Positions 34,345-44,621 are shown, numbered from the stretch's first letter. The stretch is DNA of 64,000 nt from Synechococcus sp. LTW-R (GCF_014217875.1 NZ_CP059060.1:1612001-1676000), one strand, 5' to 3'. Notes: generated from the letters alone by a model not told the origin. Program-made: numbers and translations.

Positions 34345-34908
34345 TCAGTTTCCCAATAAAAACTGTTTAGCTCTGAACCAAGCGGTAACGCTCTTGCCGT
34401 CGAGGTACTCGTTCCCGCTGGCAATCAGCCGGTCGAGTTCCGCCGGCTTCATAAAGACGACCTCCAGGTCCTCATCGTCATCTCCTGGTGGCCGCTCGCT
34501 CAGTTCCGTGAGTTCACGGGCTAAAAAAAGGTGAATGACCTCATCTGAGTAGCCCGGACAGGGCAACAGTGCCCCCAGTGCATCCCAACGGGTCGCGGAA
34601 TAACCGGCTTCCTCTTGCAGCTCCCGCTGCATCGTGCTGAGTGGGGTCTCTCCTGGATCCAGGGTGCCGGCCGGGAACTCCAGCAGCCGTGTCGCCACCG
34701 CAAAGCGGTACTGGCGCAGAACCACGACCCGGCCATCAGCAAGCACCGGCACCGCAAGGGACGCACCAGGATGCTTCACCATCCCAAAAGTCCCAACAAC
34801 ACCCATAGGCAGCTCCATCCGATTGACCTCAAAACGCAGCTTGCGGACATCGAGGCTGGCCGTGGTCTCAAGCTGGCGAGCGGGCTCTGGAGCGGGCAAT
34901 GGCGCCAT
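34345..34908 (-). CDS. Nudix hydrolase (ADP-ribose pyrophosphatase-like)
   Basis: 187 residues. A full Nudix box is visible: GTLDPGETPLSTMQRELQEE with AGY following, which fits G-x5-E-x7-REUxEExGU exactly. The N-terminal fold, with VVVLRQYRFAVATRLLEFPA, matches ADP-ribose or nucleotide-sugar pyrophosphatases. It hydrolyses a nucleoside diphosphate linked to another moiety. It starts the next core block on the minus strand downstream of folK and is GC-rich. The start is ATG 34908. The precise substrate is not known. Confidence 0.9.
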   Translation of the reverse strand: MAPLPAPEPARQLETTASLDVRKLRFEVNRMELPMGVVGTFGMVKHPGASLAVPVLADGRVVVLRQYRFAVATRLLEFPAGTLDPGETPLSTMQRELQEEAGYSATRWDALGALLPCPGYSDEVIHLFLARELTELSERPPGDDDEDLEVVFMKPAELDRLIASGNEYLDGKSVTAWFRAKQFLLGN

Positions 34909-34952
34909 GGGGCTAGGTCAACAACCGATGCAATCAAGCATTGCAGTTGCAT

Positions 34953-35522
34953 CTACTCAGCCCATCCACCCCTAGGGGGCATCAGTAGCGGTGGCTGCTG
35001 CTCACCAGCCAAGACCTCGTCGAGCTGGGACTGAAAGCCTGCGTCGAGAGACGCCAACGGAGCAAGGACAAACGCCCTCTCGCTCCAACGGGGATGGGGC
35101 AGCTCCAACTCAGGGCTCTGGAGCTGCAAGGCGCCCCACCAGAGCAGATCGAGATCCAACGTCCGAGGACCCCAGCGCTCCTCTCGCACCCGATCAAAGT
35201 GCAGTTCCAAGGCCTGCAGCCGGCGCAATAGCCCAAGCGCCGCCACCGCGGTGGGTGCAGGTGGCTGATCCACGACCACTACCGCATTGATGAAATCAGG
35301 CTGGTTCAGTGGGCCACCGACGGGAGCCGTGCGGAACAGCGGCGACCAGCGCAGGCTCACTTCGCCCAAACAGGCCTGGATTTCGGCACTCAAGCGGGGA
35401 CGCAACGCGATCAGGGTCTCAATCGGCCCACCCGCTGCGCTGGGCAAATTGGCCCCGAGCCCAATTGCCAGGCCTTGATCAGCGAGACTGGCGCCCACGA
35501 CGAAGTCTTCCGGCGTCTCCAT
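34953..35522 (-). CDS. folK: 2-amino-4-hydroxy-6-hydroxymethyldihydropteridine pyrophosphokinase
   Basis: 189 residues from the ATG whose complement is at 35520-35522. It transfers pyrophosphate from ATP to the pterin in folate synthesis. [20 protein letters not shown] near residue 18 matches the opening ALGSN segment, [20 protein letters not shown] near 60 and the signature [15 protein letters not shown] near 117 identify HPPK. A longer reading frame continues upstream, but it runs antisense into chlD and has no HPPK-like sequence. The start codon overlaps that of chlD on the opposite strand (CATG). Upstream of the Nudix gene on the same strand. Confidence 0.92.
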   Translation of the reverse strand: METPEDFVVGASLADQGLAIGLGANLPSAAGGPIETLIALRPRLSAEIQACLGEVSLRWSPLFRTAPVGGPLNQPDFINAVVVVDQPPAPTAVAALGLLRRLQALELHFDRVREERWGPRTLDLDLLWWGALQLQSPELELPHPRWSERAFVLAPLASLDAGFQSQLDEVLAGEQQPPLLMPPRGGWAE

Positions 35523-37602
35523 GGTTGCAAGTGGTACTGCCGCCAGGGCCTTTCCCCTGGCCGCCATCACCGGCCACGGCACCCTGAAGCTTGCCCTGCT
35601 GCTGGCCGCCGTTGACCCAGGCCTAGGCGGTGTGGTGATCGCCGGCGGACGCGGCACCGGCAAATCCGTCCTGGCGCGGGGCCTGCATGCACTGCTGCCG
35701 CCGATCGACGTACTTGATGTCGGCGGCCATGACCTCAACACCGATCCGCAGGCTCCCGAGGACTGGGATGCCCCCACACGGGCCCGACTGACGGAACTGG
35801 GCGCAGACCCCACCGGCGTGGATCGCCAGGCTCTGCTGCCCACCAAGGTCATCCCTGCACCGTTTGTTCAGGTGCCCCTGGGCATCACCGAAGACCGTCT
35901 GGTCGGCTCGGTGGATGTCACGGCCTCCCTGGCCAGTGGTGACGCGGTCTTCCAGCCGGGCCTGCTCGCGGAAGCGCACCGCGGCGTGCTCTACGTCGAT
36001 GAGCTGAACTTGCTCGATGACAACGTCACCAACCTGCTCCTGGCTGCCGTCGGCAGCGGCGAAAACCGGGTCGAGCGCGAGGGCCTGAGCCTCTCACACC
36101 CCTGTCGCTGCCTGCTGATCGCGACCTACAACCCCGAAGAAGGGGCCATCCGCGATCACCTGCTGGATCGCTTTGCCATTGCCCTTTCAGCCAATCAGGT
36201 CCTGGAGCTCGATCAACGGGTCGAGATCACCCGCAGTGCCATCGGCCACGCCGAATCCAGCGAGGCTTTCCGCCAGCGCTGGCAAGAGGAGACCGACGCC
36301 CTCTCCACCCAGTTGCTGCTGGCCCGCCAATGGCTGCCGGATGTCCAGATCAGCCGAGAGCAAATCGCCTATCTGGTGAATGAGGCCCTACGCGGCGGCG
36401 TAGAAGGTCACCGCAGCGAGCTCTACGCCGTGCGCGTCGCCCGGGCCCACGCCGCCCTCAGCGGCCGAGACCAGGTCGAAGCCGAAGACCTTCAAGTGGC
36501 GGTGCGCCTAGTGATCGCGCCGCGGGCGATGCAGCTGCCGCCCCAGGATCCCGAGCAACAGATGGAGCCCCCACCGCCGCCGCCGCCGCAGGGCGAGGAG
36601 CCCCCGGAAAACAACAACGAGCAAGAGCCCGACGAACCCGAAGAGGACAACGAACAAGAAGACGAGCAGGAAGAAGAGGACACCCCGGAAGATCAGGCGC
36701 CGCCGTCGATTCCCGAGGAGTTCATGCTCGATCCCGAGGCGATCGCGATCGATCCGGACCTGCTGCTCTTCAACGGCGGCAAGGCCAAGACCGGCGGCAG
36801 CGGCAGCCGGGCGGTTGTCTTCAGTGACTCCCGGGGCCGCTATGTCAAGCCGATTCTCCCCCGCGGCCCGGTCAAACGGATCGCCGTGGACGCCACGCTG
36901 CGGGCCGCCGCGCCATACCAAAAGACCCGGCGCGAGCGGGAACCGCACCGCAAGGTCGTTGTGGAAGACGGGGACCTGCGGGCCAAGCAACTGCAACGCA
37001 AGGCCGGAGCCCTGGTGATCTTCCTGGTGGATGCCAGTGGATCGATGGCCCTCAACCGGATGCAAAGCGCCAAGGGCGCCGTCATTCGCCTACTCACCGA
37101 GGCCTACGAAAACCGGGATGAAGTCGCACTGATCCCTTTCCGCGGGGAAGCCGCTGAAGTGCTTCTGCCGCCAACCCGCTCGATCACCGCGGCGCGCCGA
37201 CGGTTGGAGTCGATGCCTTGCGGCGGCGGATCGCCACTCGCCCATGGCCTCTCCCAGGCCGCCCGCGTTGGTGCCAATGCCATGGCCACCGGAGAGCTGG
37301 GCCAGGTGGTGGTTGTGGCGATCACCGACGGTCGAGGGAACGTTCCCCTGAGCCGCTCCCTCGGTCAGCCCCAGCTGGAGGGTGAAGAACCGGTGGATCT
37401 CAAGGAAGAGGTCAAACAGGTCGCCAGCAAGTACCGCTCCCTCGGGATCAAGCTGCTGGTGATCGACACCGAGCGCAAGTTCATTGGCAGCGGCATGGGC
37501 AAGGACCTCGCCGACTCCGCCGGCGGCAAATACGTCCAACTGCCCAAGGCCAGTGATCAAGCGATCGCCGCGATCGCCATGGAGGCCATCAGCGCGGTCT
37601 GA
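35521..37602 (+). CDS. chlD: Magnesium chelatase subunit ChlD
   Basis: 693 residues, normal length. With ChlI and ChlH it inserts Mg2+ into protoporphyrin IX, the first committed step to chlorophyll. The N-terminal AAA+ domain has [16 protein letters not shown] (Walker A, near residue 41) and [13 protein letters not shown] (Walker B). A proline- and acid-rich linker spans residues 340-400, including a [14 protein letters not shown] stretch. The C-terminal integrin I (VWA) domain has [16 protein letters not shown] with the MIDAS DASGS near 502. The ATG is two bases from the folK start (CATG). Confidence 0.97.
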   Translation: MVASGTAARAFPLAAITGHGTLKLALLLAAVDPGLGGVVIAGGRGTGKSVLARGLHALLPPIDVLDVGGHDLNTDPQAPEDWDAPTRARLTELGADPTGVDRQALLPTKVIPAPFVQVPLGITEDRLVGSVDVTASLASGDAVFQPGLLAEAHRGVLYVDELNLLDDNVTNLLLAAVGSGENRVEREGLSLSHPCRCLLIATYNPEEGAIRDHLLDRFAIALSANQVLELDQRVEITRSAIGHAESSEAFRQRWQEETDALSTQLLLARQWLPDVQISREQIAYLVNEALRGGVEGHRSELYAVRVARAHAALSGRDQVEAEDLQVAVRLVIAPRAMQLPPQDPEQQMEPPPPPPPQGEEPPENNNEQEPDEPEEDNEQEDEQEEEDTPEDQAPPSIPEEFMLDPEAIAIDPDLLLFNGGKAKTGGSGSRAVVFSDSRGRYVKPILPRGPVKRIAVDATLRAAAPYQKTRREREPHRKVVVEDGDLRAKQLQRKAGALVIFLVDASGSMALNRMQSAKGAVIRLLTEAYENRDEVALIPFRGEAAEVLLPPTRSITAARRRLESMPCGGGSPLAHGLSQAARVGANAMATGELGQVVVVAITDGRGNVPLSRSLGQPQLEGEEPVDLKEEVKQVASKYRSLGIKLLVIDTERKFIGSGMGKDLADSAGGKYVQLPKASDQAIAAIAMEAISAV

Positions 37603-38490
37603 TCAATGGCGTGCTTCAGTCTTCTCGGGATAGACCTCGTCAAAGAAGGCGCCGAGGCCAATCGCCACGCTTCGCAGGCCATCCATGAAGCGCTTGTCGG
37701 AGGTGAGCTTCTCGATGTCACCACCCACCCGATCCAGGGTGGTGGTGAGCTCCTCCAGGTTGGCGACCGTTCCCTTCAGTTCGCTGAGGGTCTTCGGGTT
37801 ATCCAGGGCCCGCACAAAGTTGAGGATGTGGGCCGTGGACGCGTTGAGGTTGTTGATCGTCGGCTTGACGTCGCGAACGGTGGTCTGCAGGTCGTCGATC
37901 AAGCCCTGACCGTCCTTCATGAAGGCCGTTGCTTCGTTCGCCGTGGTATTGATGCTGCTGATCGTCGTGGAGAGTTTGGGAATCAGCTTCTCCTTCTCCG
38001 CCTGATCCAACAGCTGTTGCAATGTCGCTGTCACCTGACTCAAGGTCGCGGCACTCTTGCCCTGAATCACGGAGCCGTTGCACACCGTCAACGCACGGTT
38101 GCAGTTGATCGCCTTTGGGCCCGGCGTGCCCTTGGGGAGCGGCTTGATCGGTGCGGTAAGGGCAACCACCGCATCCCCACCGAGCAGGGAAGCCGCCTCG
38201 ACGCGCGCATCCAAGGGTTGGGGCAGCTGCAGGTTGGGTTGATCAATATCGATCTGCACTTCCACCGCCGTGGCCGTCGGTGTGACCTCTTGAACGTGAC
38301 CAACGGTCACACCGCGGTAGGTCACCGCCGAGCGGGGAGCCAAGCCAGCGGCATCCGCAAAGTTGGCTTGGAAGCGCCAGGTGCGGTTGCTAACCGAAAC
38401 CCCTTTCAACCAGAGCCAGAACAACCCAGCCGAGCTCACTGCCGCGAGCAGGGTGAAGCCGACGATCGCTTCTTTAACACTGCGGCGCAT
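37603..38490 (-). CDS. MlaD/MCE-domain lipid transport protein
   Basis: 295 residues. An N-terminal membrane anchor (VGFTLLAAVSSAGLFWLWL) precedes the MCE domain: FQANFADAAGLAPRSAVTYR and GVTVGHVQEVTPTATAVEVQ, which is the standard MlaD opening. A long helical C-terminal region follows with coiled-coil features (LSQVTATLQQLLDQAEKEKL, SSINTTANEATAFM, and others). This is typical for cyanobacterial or plastid TGD2-like proteins that ferry lipids between membranes. Its stop meets the chlD stop: the genes converge. The partner ABC ATPase gene lies 5 bases upstream. No MlaE-type permease gene is seen in the window. Confidence 0.9.
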   Translation of the reverse strand: MRRSVKEAIVGFTLLAAVSSAGLFWLWLKGVSVSNRTWRFQANFADAAGLAPRSAVTYRGVTVGHVQEVTPTATAVEVQIDIDQPNLQLPQPLDARVEAASLLGGDAVVALTAPIKPLPKGTPGPKAINCNRALTVCNGSVIQGKSAATLSQVTATLQQLLDQAEKEKLIPKLSTTISSINTTANEATAFMKDGQGLIDDLQTTVRDVKPTINNLNASTAHILNFVRALDNPKTLSELKGTVANLEELTTTLDRVGGDIEKLTSDKRFMDGLRSVAIGLGAFFDEVYPEKTEARH

Positions 38491-38495
38491 GGGGT

Positions 38496-39305
38496 TTAGA
38501 GCTCCGCGGGTTGCATCGGTCCGCTGAGACTAGCCGTGCGGAACTGAAGCACATAGGGATTGGTTGTGGTCCGAAAGTCCTCCACACTTCCCTGCCAGCG
38601 GAAGAGACCGTCGTATAGCAAGACCACCCGATCGGAGGTGCGCTCGATCGTGCTCATCACGTGGCTGACCACCACCGAACTGCCTCCCGCGATGTGGGTG
38701 GTTTGAACAATCAGGTCTTCGATGCGGGTGCAGGCCACCGGATCGAGGCCGGCGGTGGGTTCATCGAAGAGCAGCAGGGGGACATTCCCCACGGGCTGGC
38801 TGGGGTCACTGATCACGGCGCGGGCAAAGCTGACCCGCTTCTGCATGCCGCCACTGAGCTCACCGGGATAGAGATCCTCCGTACCTGAGAGGCCAACCGC
38901 TTCAAGCGCTTCGGCCACGCGCTGCCGAATCTCCCGCTCGTTGAGGCGGCTGAAGCGATCAAGCAAAAAGCCGACGTTCTGGCGCACTGTCAAGGACGCC
39001 AGCAGGGCCGGGTTTTGGAAGACCGTGCGCACATCGGGCGGGTTGCGCTGATCCAGCCGCAGGTAGGTCTGGGGCACGCCGTGGATCTTCAGACGACCAC
39101 TGCTGGGCAGGAGTAAACCCGAGAGCAGGCGCAGGATCGTGGATTTGCCCGCACCGGAGGGCCCCACCACCGCCAAACGCTCTCCCGCGTTCAAGGTCAA
39201 ATCAACGTCGCTCAGCACCGTGTTGCGGCCCCAGCGCACGCTGACGTCATCCATCTGGACCACTGGGGTGGTGGATTGCACCGGATCCTTCACGAATAGG
39301 GGCAT
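38496..39305 (-). CDS. ABC transporter ATP-binding protein (MlaF-like)
   Basis: 269 residues from the ATG at 39305 (MPLFVKD). An ATG at 39335, overlapping the divergent yvcK start (CATG), is an alternative. Walker A is GPSGAGKST, the signature is LSGGMQKR, and Walker B is LLLFDEPTAGLDP, followed by the switch histidine region. The LSGGMQKR signature with a Met is usual for MlaF-type ATPases. It is likely to power the MlaD-containing lipid transporter with the adjoining gene. The permease subunit is expected elsewhere in the genome. Same strand and only 5 bases from the MlaD gene. Confidence 0.92.
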   Translation of the reverse strand: MPLFVKDPVQSTTPVVQMDDVSVRWGRNTVLSDVDLTLNAGERLAVVGPSGAGKSTILRLLSGLLLPSSGRLKIHGVPQTYLRLDQRNPPDVRTVFQNPALLASLTVRQNVGFLLDRFSRLNEREIRQRVAEALEAVGLSGTEDLYPGELSGGMQKRVSFARAVISDPSQPVGNVPLLLFDEPTAGLDPVACTRIEDLIVQTTHIAGGSSVVVSHVMSTIERTSDRVVLLYDGLFRWQGSVEDFRTTTNPYVLQFRTASLSGPMQPAEL

Positions 39306-39333
39306 CTTGGCGGTTTCTCCGTAACCTGGCTCC

Positions 39334-40761
39334 ATGCCGGCTCGAGGACACCGAAGAGGGAACCGTTCGAGACCGCGCCCAAGTTGGGTCGGCAACGGAG
39401 ACCTTCGGCAAAAAGACCTCGTCAGCCGCTCCAAGCGCGCCGCCCGCTGGCTGCAGCCGGGGCTCGTGGTTAAGCGTTGGATGCTGACCTCAGGCGTTGG
39501 CCTATTTCTGCTTTTTCTTGGGGCCGCGGTCTGGGCTGACCTGCAGCCGATCTACTGGCTGCTGGAGTTCATCCGCTGGTCCCTGGCCAACATCACCACC
39601 GTGCTCCCCCGCGAGATCACCGGACCGCTGGTGCTAGTGGTAGGCGGCGGACTGATCTGGCTCGGGCAAAGCCGGAGCTTTGGGGCGATCCAACAGGCGC
39701 TAGCCCCTGATCGCGACACCCTGCTGGTGGATGCCCTGGCCGCCAAGAGCCGGCTGAACCGCGGCCCCTCGATCGTGGCCATCGGCGGTGGCACAGGGCT
39801 CTCCACCCTGCTGAGCGGGCTGAAGCGCTACAGCAGCAACCTCACGGCGATCGTCACCGTGGCCGATGACGGCGGCAGCTCAGGTGTGTTGCGCCGCGAG
39901 CTCGGGGTCCAGCCCCCTGGTGACATCCGCAACTGCCTGGCGGCCCTGGCCACAGAAGAACCGCTGCTGACCCGACTCTTTCAGTACCGCTTCCGCGCCG
40001 GCACCGGCCTCGAGGGCCACAGCTTCGGCAACCTCTTTCTCTCGGCCCTAACCGCCATCACCGGCAGCCTTGAGGGCGCGATTACCGCCAGCAGCCGGGT
40101 TCTGGCGGTGCAAGGCACGGTTGTCCCCGCGACCAACGCCGATGTGAAGCTCTGGGCGGAACTGGCCGATGGGCGCCGGATTGAAGGGGAATCCCAGATC
40201 GGGCATGCCACCAGTCCGATCGTGCGGGTGGGCTGCATCCCCGAGCGGCCGCCTGCTCTACCGAAAGCCCTCGAAGCCATCGCTAACGCCGATCTGATCG
40301 TGCTGGGACCTGGAAGCCTGTACACCTCGCTGCTGCCGAATCTGCTAGTTCCGGAGCTGGTGCAGGCGATCAGCCGAAGCAAAGCCCCGCGCCTGTACAT
40401 CTGCAATCTGATGACCCAGCCCGGGGAAACCGACGGACTTGATGTCGAAGGGCACCTGCGGGCGATTGAGTCGCAGCTGGCCAGCCTGGGGATCCAACAG
40501 CGGCTGTTCTCCTCGGTGCTTGCCCAAGAGGATCTCGGCACATCGAGCCTGGTGGAGTACTACCGCCAACGCGGGGCCGATCCAGTGGAATGCGACAGCC
40601 GGAAACTGCGAAGTCAGGGCTACGACGTCACCATCGCTCCATTGCAGGGGGCTCGGCCCACTTCAACCCTGCGCCATGACCCCCGCAGTGTTGGCCTGGC
40701 GGTGATGCGCTTCTACAAGAAGCACCGCCGGGACAAGGAGAAAACCCAAACGCCTCAGTAG
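39334..40761 (+). CDS. yvcK: YvcK/CofD-like (UPF0052) family protein with N-terminal membrane helices
   Basis: 475 residues. The core is the CofD-like domain: [20 protein letters not shown] near residue 148, [20 protein letters not shown] and [14 protein letters not shown] follow, then [20 protein letters not shown]. The family helps growth on gluconeogenic carbon and cell-wall precursor supply in bacteria; cyanobacterial roles are less known. Two membrane helices at about residues 52-70 and 90-108 precede the core, which is normal in cyanobacteria. The start may also lie further in. Convergent with ndhJ, overlapping by 7 bases. Confidence 0.9.
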   Translation: MPARGHRRGNRSRPRPSWVGNGDLRQKDLVSRSKRAARWLQPGLVVKRWMLTSGVGLFLLFLGAAVWADLQPIYWLLEFIRWSLANITTVLPREITGPLVLVVGGGLIWLGQSRSFGAIQQALAPDRDTLLVDALAAKSRLNRGPSIVAIGGGTGLSTLLSGLKRYSSNLTAIVTVADDGGSSGVLRRELGVQPPGDIRNCLAALATEEPLLTRLFQYRFRAGTGLEGHSFGNLFLSALTAITGSLEGAITASSRVLAVQGTVVPATNADVKLWAELADGRRIEGESQIGHATSPIVRVGCIPERPPALPKALEAIANADLIVLGPGSLYTSLLPNLLVPELVQAISRSKAPRLYICNLMTQPGETDGLDVEGHLRAIESQLASLGIQQRLFSSVLAQEDLGTSSLVEYYRQRGADPVECDSRKLRSQGYDVTIAPLQGARPTSTLRHDPRSVGLAVMRFYKKHRRDKEKTQTPQ

Positions 40762-41303
40762 GCGTCCTGCATCTCGTAGAAGTCCGGCTGGACGTAGTCC
40801 TTGCGCAAGGGGAATCCCTTCCAGTCTTCGGGCATCAACAGACGCTTGGGTTGAGGGTGCCCCTCAAAACCAATGCCGAACATGTCGAAGGTCTCACGCT
40901 CGGGCCAGTCAGCGCCTCGATAGAGCGGGTAGAGGCTTGGAATCGTGAGATCACCATCACGGGACAAGAAGACCTTGAGGCGAACCTCCTCAGGCTTGAC
41001 GTCTGCCGGAAGGTGCTGCGAGGCGGTGGACTGATCAGCCAGGCAAGCCAACTTGACCAGGTGGTAGAAGCTCACCAACTGGCCTCCAGGGCCCTCGTCG
41101 TAGCCACCCTGCACCTGCAGGTAATCGAAACCCGATGCTTTCAAGGCCGCAGCGATCACAGGAAGAAAGGGCGCCTCAACGCCAATCACTTCAACGCCGA
41201 GGTGATCGGGCTCGAGCAGCTGGTGATCAAAACCCTGGCTGGTGAGCCACTGGCTGACCAGGCCAGCCTGGGGTGCAGTAACGGCAGCGGTGTCCTCAGG
41301 CAT
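40755..41303 (-). CDS. ndhJ: NDH-1 complex subunit J
   Basis: 182 residues, equivalent to NuoC. Part of the peripheral arm of the cyanobacterial NDH-1 complex, which carries electrons from ferredoxin to plastoquinone. The signature [20 protein letters not shown] with [12 protein letters not shown] is present near the C-terminus. It is last of the ndhC-ndhK-ndhJ operon, 5 bases after ndhK. The order is the one typical of cyanobacteria and chloroplasts. Confidence 0.97.
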   Translation of the reverse strand: MPEDTAAVTAPQAGLVSQWLTSQGFDHQLLEPDHLGVEVIGVEAPFLPVIAAALKASGFDYLQVQGGYDEGPGGQLVSFYHLVKLACLADQSTASQHLPADVKPEEVRLKVFLSRDGDLTIPSLYPLYRGADWPERETFDMFGIGFEGHPQPKRLLMPEDWKGFPLRKDYVQPDFYEMQDAY

Positions 41304-41308
41304 CGATC

Positions 41309-42058
41309 TCAGGCTTGCTCAGCGGGAATGGAGGCTTTGGCGGAGGCGGCAACGGGCAGGCCAGCGGCAGCCTGAAGGGCCGCCTGCTGGGTTTCAGCAC
41401 GGAGATAGCGACCATCCACGATTGGCTCGACCTGCTTCATCTCGTGAGCAACCGTGAAGTAGCGATGGGTCGGCATCAGGTTGCCGCGCTCGGAGAGGGC
41501 TTCGTTGCCGACCTTCTTACGCAGCTTGACCACCGCGTCAAAGATCGCCTCGGGACGGGGCGGGCAACCAGGCAGATACAGATCAACGGGGATCAGCTTG
41601 TCAACGCCGCGCACCGCTGTGGTGGAATCCGCCGAAAACATCCCTCCTGTGATCGTGCAAGCGCCCATGGCGATCACGTATTTGGGCTCAGGCATCTGCT
41701 CGTAGAGACGCACAAGGGCCGGAGCCATCTTCATGGTCACGGTGCCAGCCACAATCAACAGATCCGCTTGGCGCGGGCTGGAGCGAGGCACTAGGCCGAA
41801 GCGGTCAAAGTCGAATCGCGAGCCGATCAGGGCGGCGAACTCGATGAAGCAGCAGGCTGTTCCGTAGAGCAGCGGCCAGAGGCTGCTGAGGCGGGCCCAG
41901 TTGTGCAGGTCATCGAGGGTGGTCAGGATGACGTTCTCGGAGAGATCCGAGGTGACTGCTGGAGCCCCAACAGGGTTGCAGCTGGATTCGCGTTGATCGC
42001 GCAGAGCGGCAACCGAGAGGGCTTCGGCCATGCCGGATGTGACAGGGGAGGGGGTCAT
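41309..42058 (-). CDS. ndhK: NDH-1 complex subunit K
   Basis: 249 residues, NuoB type. It binds the N2 [4Fe-4S] cluster. The cluster ligands are visible in [13 protein letters not shown] (two Cys) near residue 65, [10 protein letters not shown] near 131, and [10 protein letters not shown] near 160. A further marker is [20 protein letters not shown]. The first 35 residues are a variable leader. Middle gene of the ndhCKJ operon; 6 bases from ndhC. Confidence 0.97.
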   Translation of the reverse strand: MTPSPVTSGMAEALSVAALRDQRESSCNPVGAPAVTSDLSENVILTTLDDLHNWARLSSLWPLLYGTACCFIEFAALIGSRFDFDRFGLVPRSSPRQADLLIVAGTVTMKMAPALVRLYEQMPEPKYVIAMGACTITGGMFSADSTTAVRGVDKLIPVDLYLPGCPPRPEAIFDAVVKLRKKVGNEALSERGNLMPTHRYFTVAHEMKQVEPIVDGRYLRAETQQAALQAAAGLPVAASAKASIPAEQA

Positions 42059-42064
42059 CTCAGA

Positions 42065-42427
42065 TCAGCTCCACTCAAGGGCGCCCTTGCGCCAGGCGTA
42101 GGCCAAAGCCACCACCAGGATGGCGATGAAGACCAAGGCTTCAATGAAGGCAAGCAGCCCCAAGCGGTGAAAGGCCACTGCCCAGGGATAGAGGAAGACG
42201 GTCTCCACATCGAAAATCACGAAGACCAGCGCAAACATGTAGTAGCGGATGTTGAACTGAATCCAGGCACCGCCGATGGGCTCCATGCCCGATTCGTAGG
42301 TGAGATCCCGTTCACCCACCCGTGACTTTGGGGAGACGAGCTTGTTGGTGACGAGCGCCAGCACGGGCACCGCCGCTGCGATCAGCAGGAAGCCGAGGAA
42401 GGCGTCGTAACCGGAGAGAACGAACAC
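42065..42427 (-). CDS. ndhC: NDH-1 complex subunit C
   Basis: 120 residues from the GTG at 42427 ([16 protein letters not shown]), which gives the size and start expected for NdhC (MFVL-x-GYDAFLG). A longer frame upstream to 42469 is not supported. Three membrane helices are evident, and the conserved [20 protein letters not shown] segment lies between the first and second. [17 protein letters not shown] follows. First gene of the ndhCKJ operon. Confidence 0.96.
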   Translation of the reverse strand: MFVLSGYDAFLGFLLIAAAVPVLALVTNKLVSPKSRVGERDLTYESGMEPIGGAWIQFNIRYYMFALVFVIFDVETVFLYPWAVAFHRLGLLAFIEALVFIAILVVALAYAWRKGALEWS

Positions 42428-42615
42428 AGGGCGAAAGCGGCCCAACCTGGAGGGCAGTCTGGCATCCACCTCTCAGGACTGGGAACGGGCTGGAAGCTCA
42501 GAGAATCGATGTCTCAGTAGGGAGAACGTCTGAGAAGAAGCACCCTCGGCCTTGAAGAGGCTGCCTCACCGGTCTCGACCTTCTTAAAGTCCACGTCACC
42601 GATCAGTGGCTGCCG

Positions 42616-43017
42616 ATGAGCGAGGACACCCTCCCGGAGGAACTCAATTCGCCAGAACCAACAGCAGAGAGCACCGAGATCGCTGTTGAGGCCACTGACG
42701 ACCCTGACACGCACCGATTCGAGTGCCGCGCTTGCGGCTTCGTCTACGACCCCGATGAGGGCGTCAAAAAACTCGCCATCGAGGCCGGGACACCATTCAG
42801 CGCTCTCGACCCGGACACTTTTCGCTGCCCGGTCTGCCGCAGCAAAACGCTCGCCTTCAAGGACATTGGGCCCCGGAACAAGCCCAGCGGCTTTGAGGAG
42901 AACCTGGGCTACGGGCTTGGCGTGAACACGCTGACGCCTGGACAGAAGAATGTCCTGATCTTTGGCGGCTTTGCCTTGGCGATCGCCTTTTTCCTTTCCC
43001 TCTATTCCCTTCGCTGA
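42616..43017 (+). CDS. rubA: Rubredoxin with C-terminal membrane anchor (RubA type)
   Basis: 133 residues. An acidic leader precedes the iron-binding rubredoxin fold: FECRACGFVYDPDEG (Cys-x2-Cys near residue 36) and FRCPVCRSKTLAF (second Cys pair near 73). A C-terminal membrane span follows, NVLIFGGFALAIAFFLSLYS. In cyanobacteria RubA aids assembly of photosystem I and II, and its gene lies before ycf48 and the psbEFLJ operon, as it does here. Confidence 0.95.
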   Translation: MSEDTLPEELNSPEPTAESTEIAVEATDDPDTHRFECRACGFVYDPDEGVKKLAIEAGTPFSALDPDTFRCPVCRSKTLAFKDIGPRNKPSGFEENLGYGLGVNTLTPGQKNVLIFGGFALAIAFFLSLYSLR

Positions 43018-43023
43018 GCTCAG

Positions 43024-44010
43024 TTGATGAAACGCCTGCTCTCGTCGTTGACCGCACTCCTGGTGGCGATTGTGCTGACTGGTTGCGTCAGCACCTCACT
43101 GCCGACGGCACAAGCCAGTCCGTGGGAAGCCGTCGACATCCACACAAAGTCGAACCCGCTGGACCTGGCCTTCACGAACGGCCAGCACGGGTTCCTCGTC
43201 GGCAGCAACCGCTTGATTCTCGAGACCAACGACGCCGGGGCGTCTTGGACCGAAATGGCCCTGGATCTGCCGGAGGAAGAAAACTTCCGCCTGATCAGCG
43301 TTGACTTCTCGGGAGACGAAGGGTGGATCGTCGGTCAACCGGGCCTGCTGCTCCACAGCGAAGACGCTGGGCAAAATTGGAGCCGATTGTTCCTCGACAC
43401 GAAGCTGCCGGGCGAGCCGTACATGGTCACGGCCCTCGGTCGAAACAGCGCGGAACTGGCAACCAATGTCGGCGCGGTGTACCGCACCACTGATGCGGGC
43501 AGCTCTTGGCAGGCCCAAGTGGAAGACGCCGCAGGAGCAATCCGCGATCTACGTCGCAGCCCGGAAGGCAACTACATCAGTGTGAGCAGCCTGGGCAACT
43601 TCTTCGCGACCTGGAACAAAGGCGAGGCGCGATGGACACCCCACCAACGGGAAAGCAGCCAGCGCCTGCAGGCAATGGGATTCCAACCCAATGGAAATCT
43701 CTGGATGGTGGCCAGGGGCGCGCAGCTGCGCTTCAACGACGACGCCCGGCAACCCGACGAATGGGGCAAGCCCGTGGTGCCCATCACCAATGGCTATGGC
43801 TACCTCGATATTGCCTGGGATCCGAGCGGTGCGATCTGGGCCGGGGGAGGCAGCGGAACCCTACTGGTGAGCCAAGACGAGGGCAAAACCTGGCAGAGGG
43901 ATCCGGTGGGTGAAGAGCAGCCGACCAACTTCAGCCACATTGCCTTCTTCCATGATGGCAAGGGCTTTGTCCTCGGCGAGCGAGGCTCGCTGCTGCGCTG
44001 GATCGGTTGA
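43024..44010 (+). CDS. ycf48: Photosystem II assembly factor Ycf48/HCF136
   Basis: 328 residues. The signal peptide ends in a lipobox (VLTGC at residues 17-21), so it is a lipoprotein facing the lumen. A seven-bladed beta-propeller follows with repeated blade motifs such as GASWTEMALDL, AGQNWSRLFLD, AGSSWQAQVED and GKTWQRDPVG. It assists the formation of the D1 reaction-centre complex. Six bases after rubA. Confidence 0.96.
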   Translation: MMKRLLSSLTALLVAIVLTGCVSTSLPTAQASPWEAVDIHTKSNPLDLAFTNGQHGFLVGSNRLILETNDAGASWTEMALDLPEEENFRLISVDFSGDEGWIVGQPGLLLHSEDAGQNWSRLFLDTKLPGEPYMVTALGRNSAELATNVGAVYRTTDAGSSWQAQVEDAAGAIRDLRRSPEGNYISVSSLGNFFATWNKGEARWTPHQRESSQRLQAMGFQPNGNLWMVARGAQLRFNDDARQPDEWGKPVVPITNGYGYLDIAWDPSGAIWAGGGSGTLLVSQDEGKTWQRDPVGEEQPTNFSHIAFFHDGKGFVLGERGSLLRWIG

Positions 44011-44030
44011 GCAACAACGCTCTGTAACCA

Positions 44031-44058
44031 AGCGGCCGGGCTCATCTCGCTGGCCGCT
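44031..44058. repeat. Inverted repeat between ycf48 and psbE
   Basis: AGCGGCC (44031-44037) and GGCCGCT (44052-44058) can pair as a 7-bp stem with a 14-base loop. It lies 20 bases after ycf48, followed by a T-containing stretch (GCCTTTAAGAT). It could end ycf48 transcription or control psbE expression. The sequence TTTAAGAT at about 44067-44074 resembles a -10 element for psbE. Confidence 0.4.
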
Positions 44059-44098
44059 GGCTTGCCTTTAAGATCGCCAAGCTGAACGCTTCCAGACC

Positions 44099-44347
44099 AT
44101 GGCCGCCGGCTCTACGGGTGAACGCCCGTTCTTCGAAATCATTACGAGCATCCGCTACTGGGTGATCCACGCAGTGACCCTGCCGTCGATCTTCCTGGCT
44201 GGCTTCCTGTTCGTGTCAACCGGCCTCGCCTACGACGCCTTCGGCACCCCACGTCCGGATGCTTACTTCCAGGCTCAAGACGCCAAGGCACCTGTGGTGA
44301 GTCAGCGCTATGACGCCAAGTCCTCGCTCGACCAGCGCCTGAAATAA
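44099..44347 (+). CDS. psbE: Cytochrome b559 alpha subunit
   Basis: 82 residues. Single membrane helix of photosystem II with the haem-binding His in [20 protein letters not shown] (IHAVT). The rest, [16 protein letters not shown], is highly conserved. First gene of psbEFLJ. Confidence 0.99.
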   Translation: MAAGSTGERPFFEIITSIRYWVIHAVTLPSIFLAGFLFVSTGLAYDAFGTPRPDAYFQAQDAKAPVVSQRYDAKSSLDQRLK

Positions 44348-44350
44348 GCC

Positions 44351-44488
44351 ATGACTCAAGTCCCTGCAAGCACCACCCCGCGCAACTACCCGATCTTCAC
44401 GGTCCGGTGGCTTGCCGTTCACGCCCTTGGCATCCCCACGGTGTTCTTCCTGGGAGCCCTAGCGGCAATGCAATTCGTCCGCCGCTGA
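44351..44488 (+). CDS. psbF: Cytochrome b559 beta subunit
   Basis: 45 residues. The haem-binding His is in [20 protein letters not shown]. It pairs with PsbE. The start is 3 bases after psbE. Confidence 0.98.
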   Translation: MTQVPASTTPRNYPIFTVRWLAVHALGIPTVFFLGALAAMQFVRR

Positions 44489-44499
44489 GGTCCCGATCA

Positions 44500-44619
44500 A
44501 TGGAACGCAACCCCAACCCGAACAATCTCCCGGTTGAACTGAACCGCACCAGCCTCTACTTGGGCCTGCTGTTCGTCTTCACCTGCGGGATTCTTTTCTC
44601 CAGCTACTTCTTCAACTGA
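44500..44619 (+). CDS. psbL: Photosystem II protein L
   Basis: 39 residues with a single membrane helix. [20 protein letters not shown] is the characteristic segment. The start ATG is at 44500, 11 bases after psbF. Confidence 0.98.
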   Translation: MERNPNPNNLPVELNRTSLYLGLLFVFTCGILFSSYFFN

Positions 44620-44621
44620 TC

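Noticed and set aside
35523-35852. N-terminal extension of folK
   Set aside because: It is antisense to chlD, and FolK similarity begins only after the ATG at 35522.
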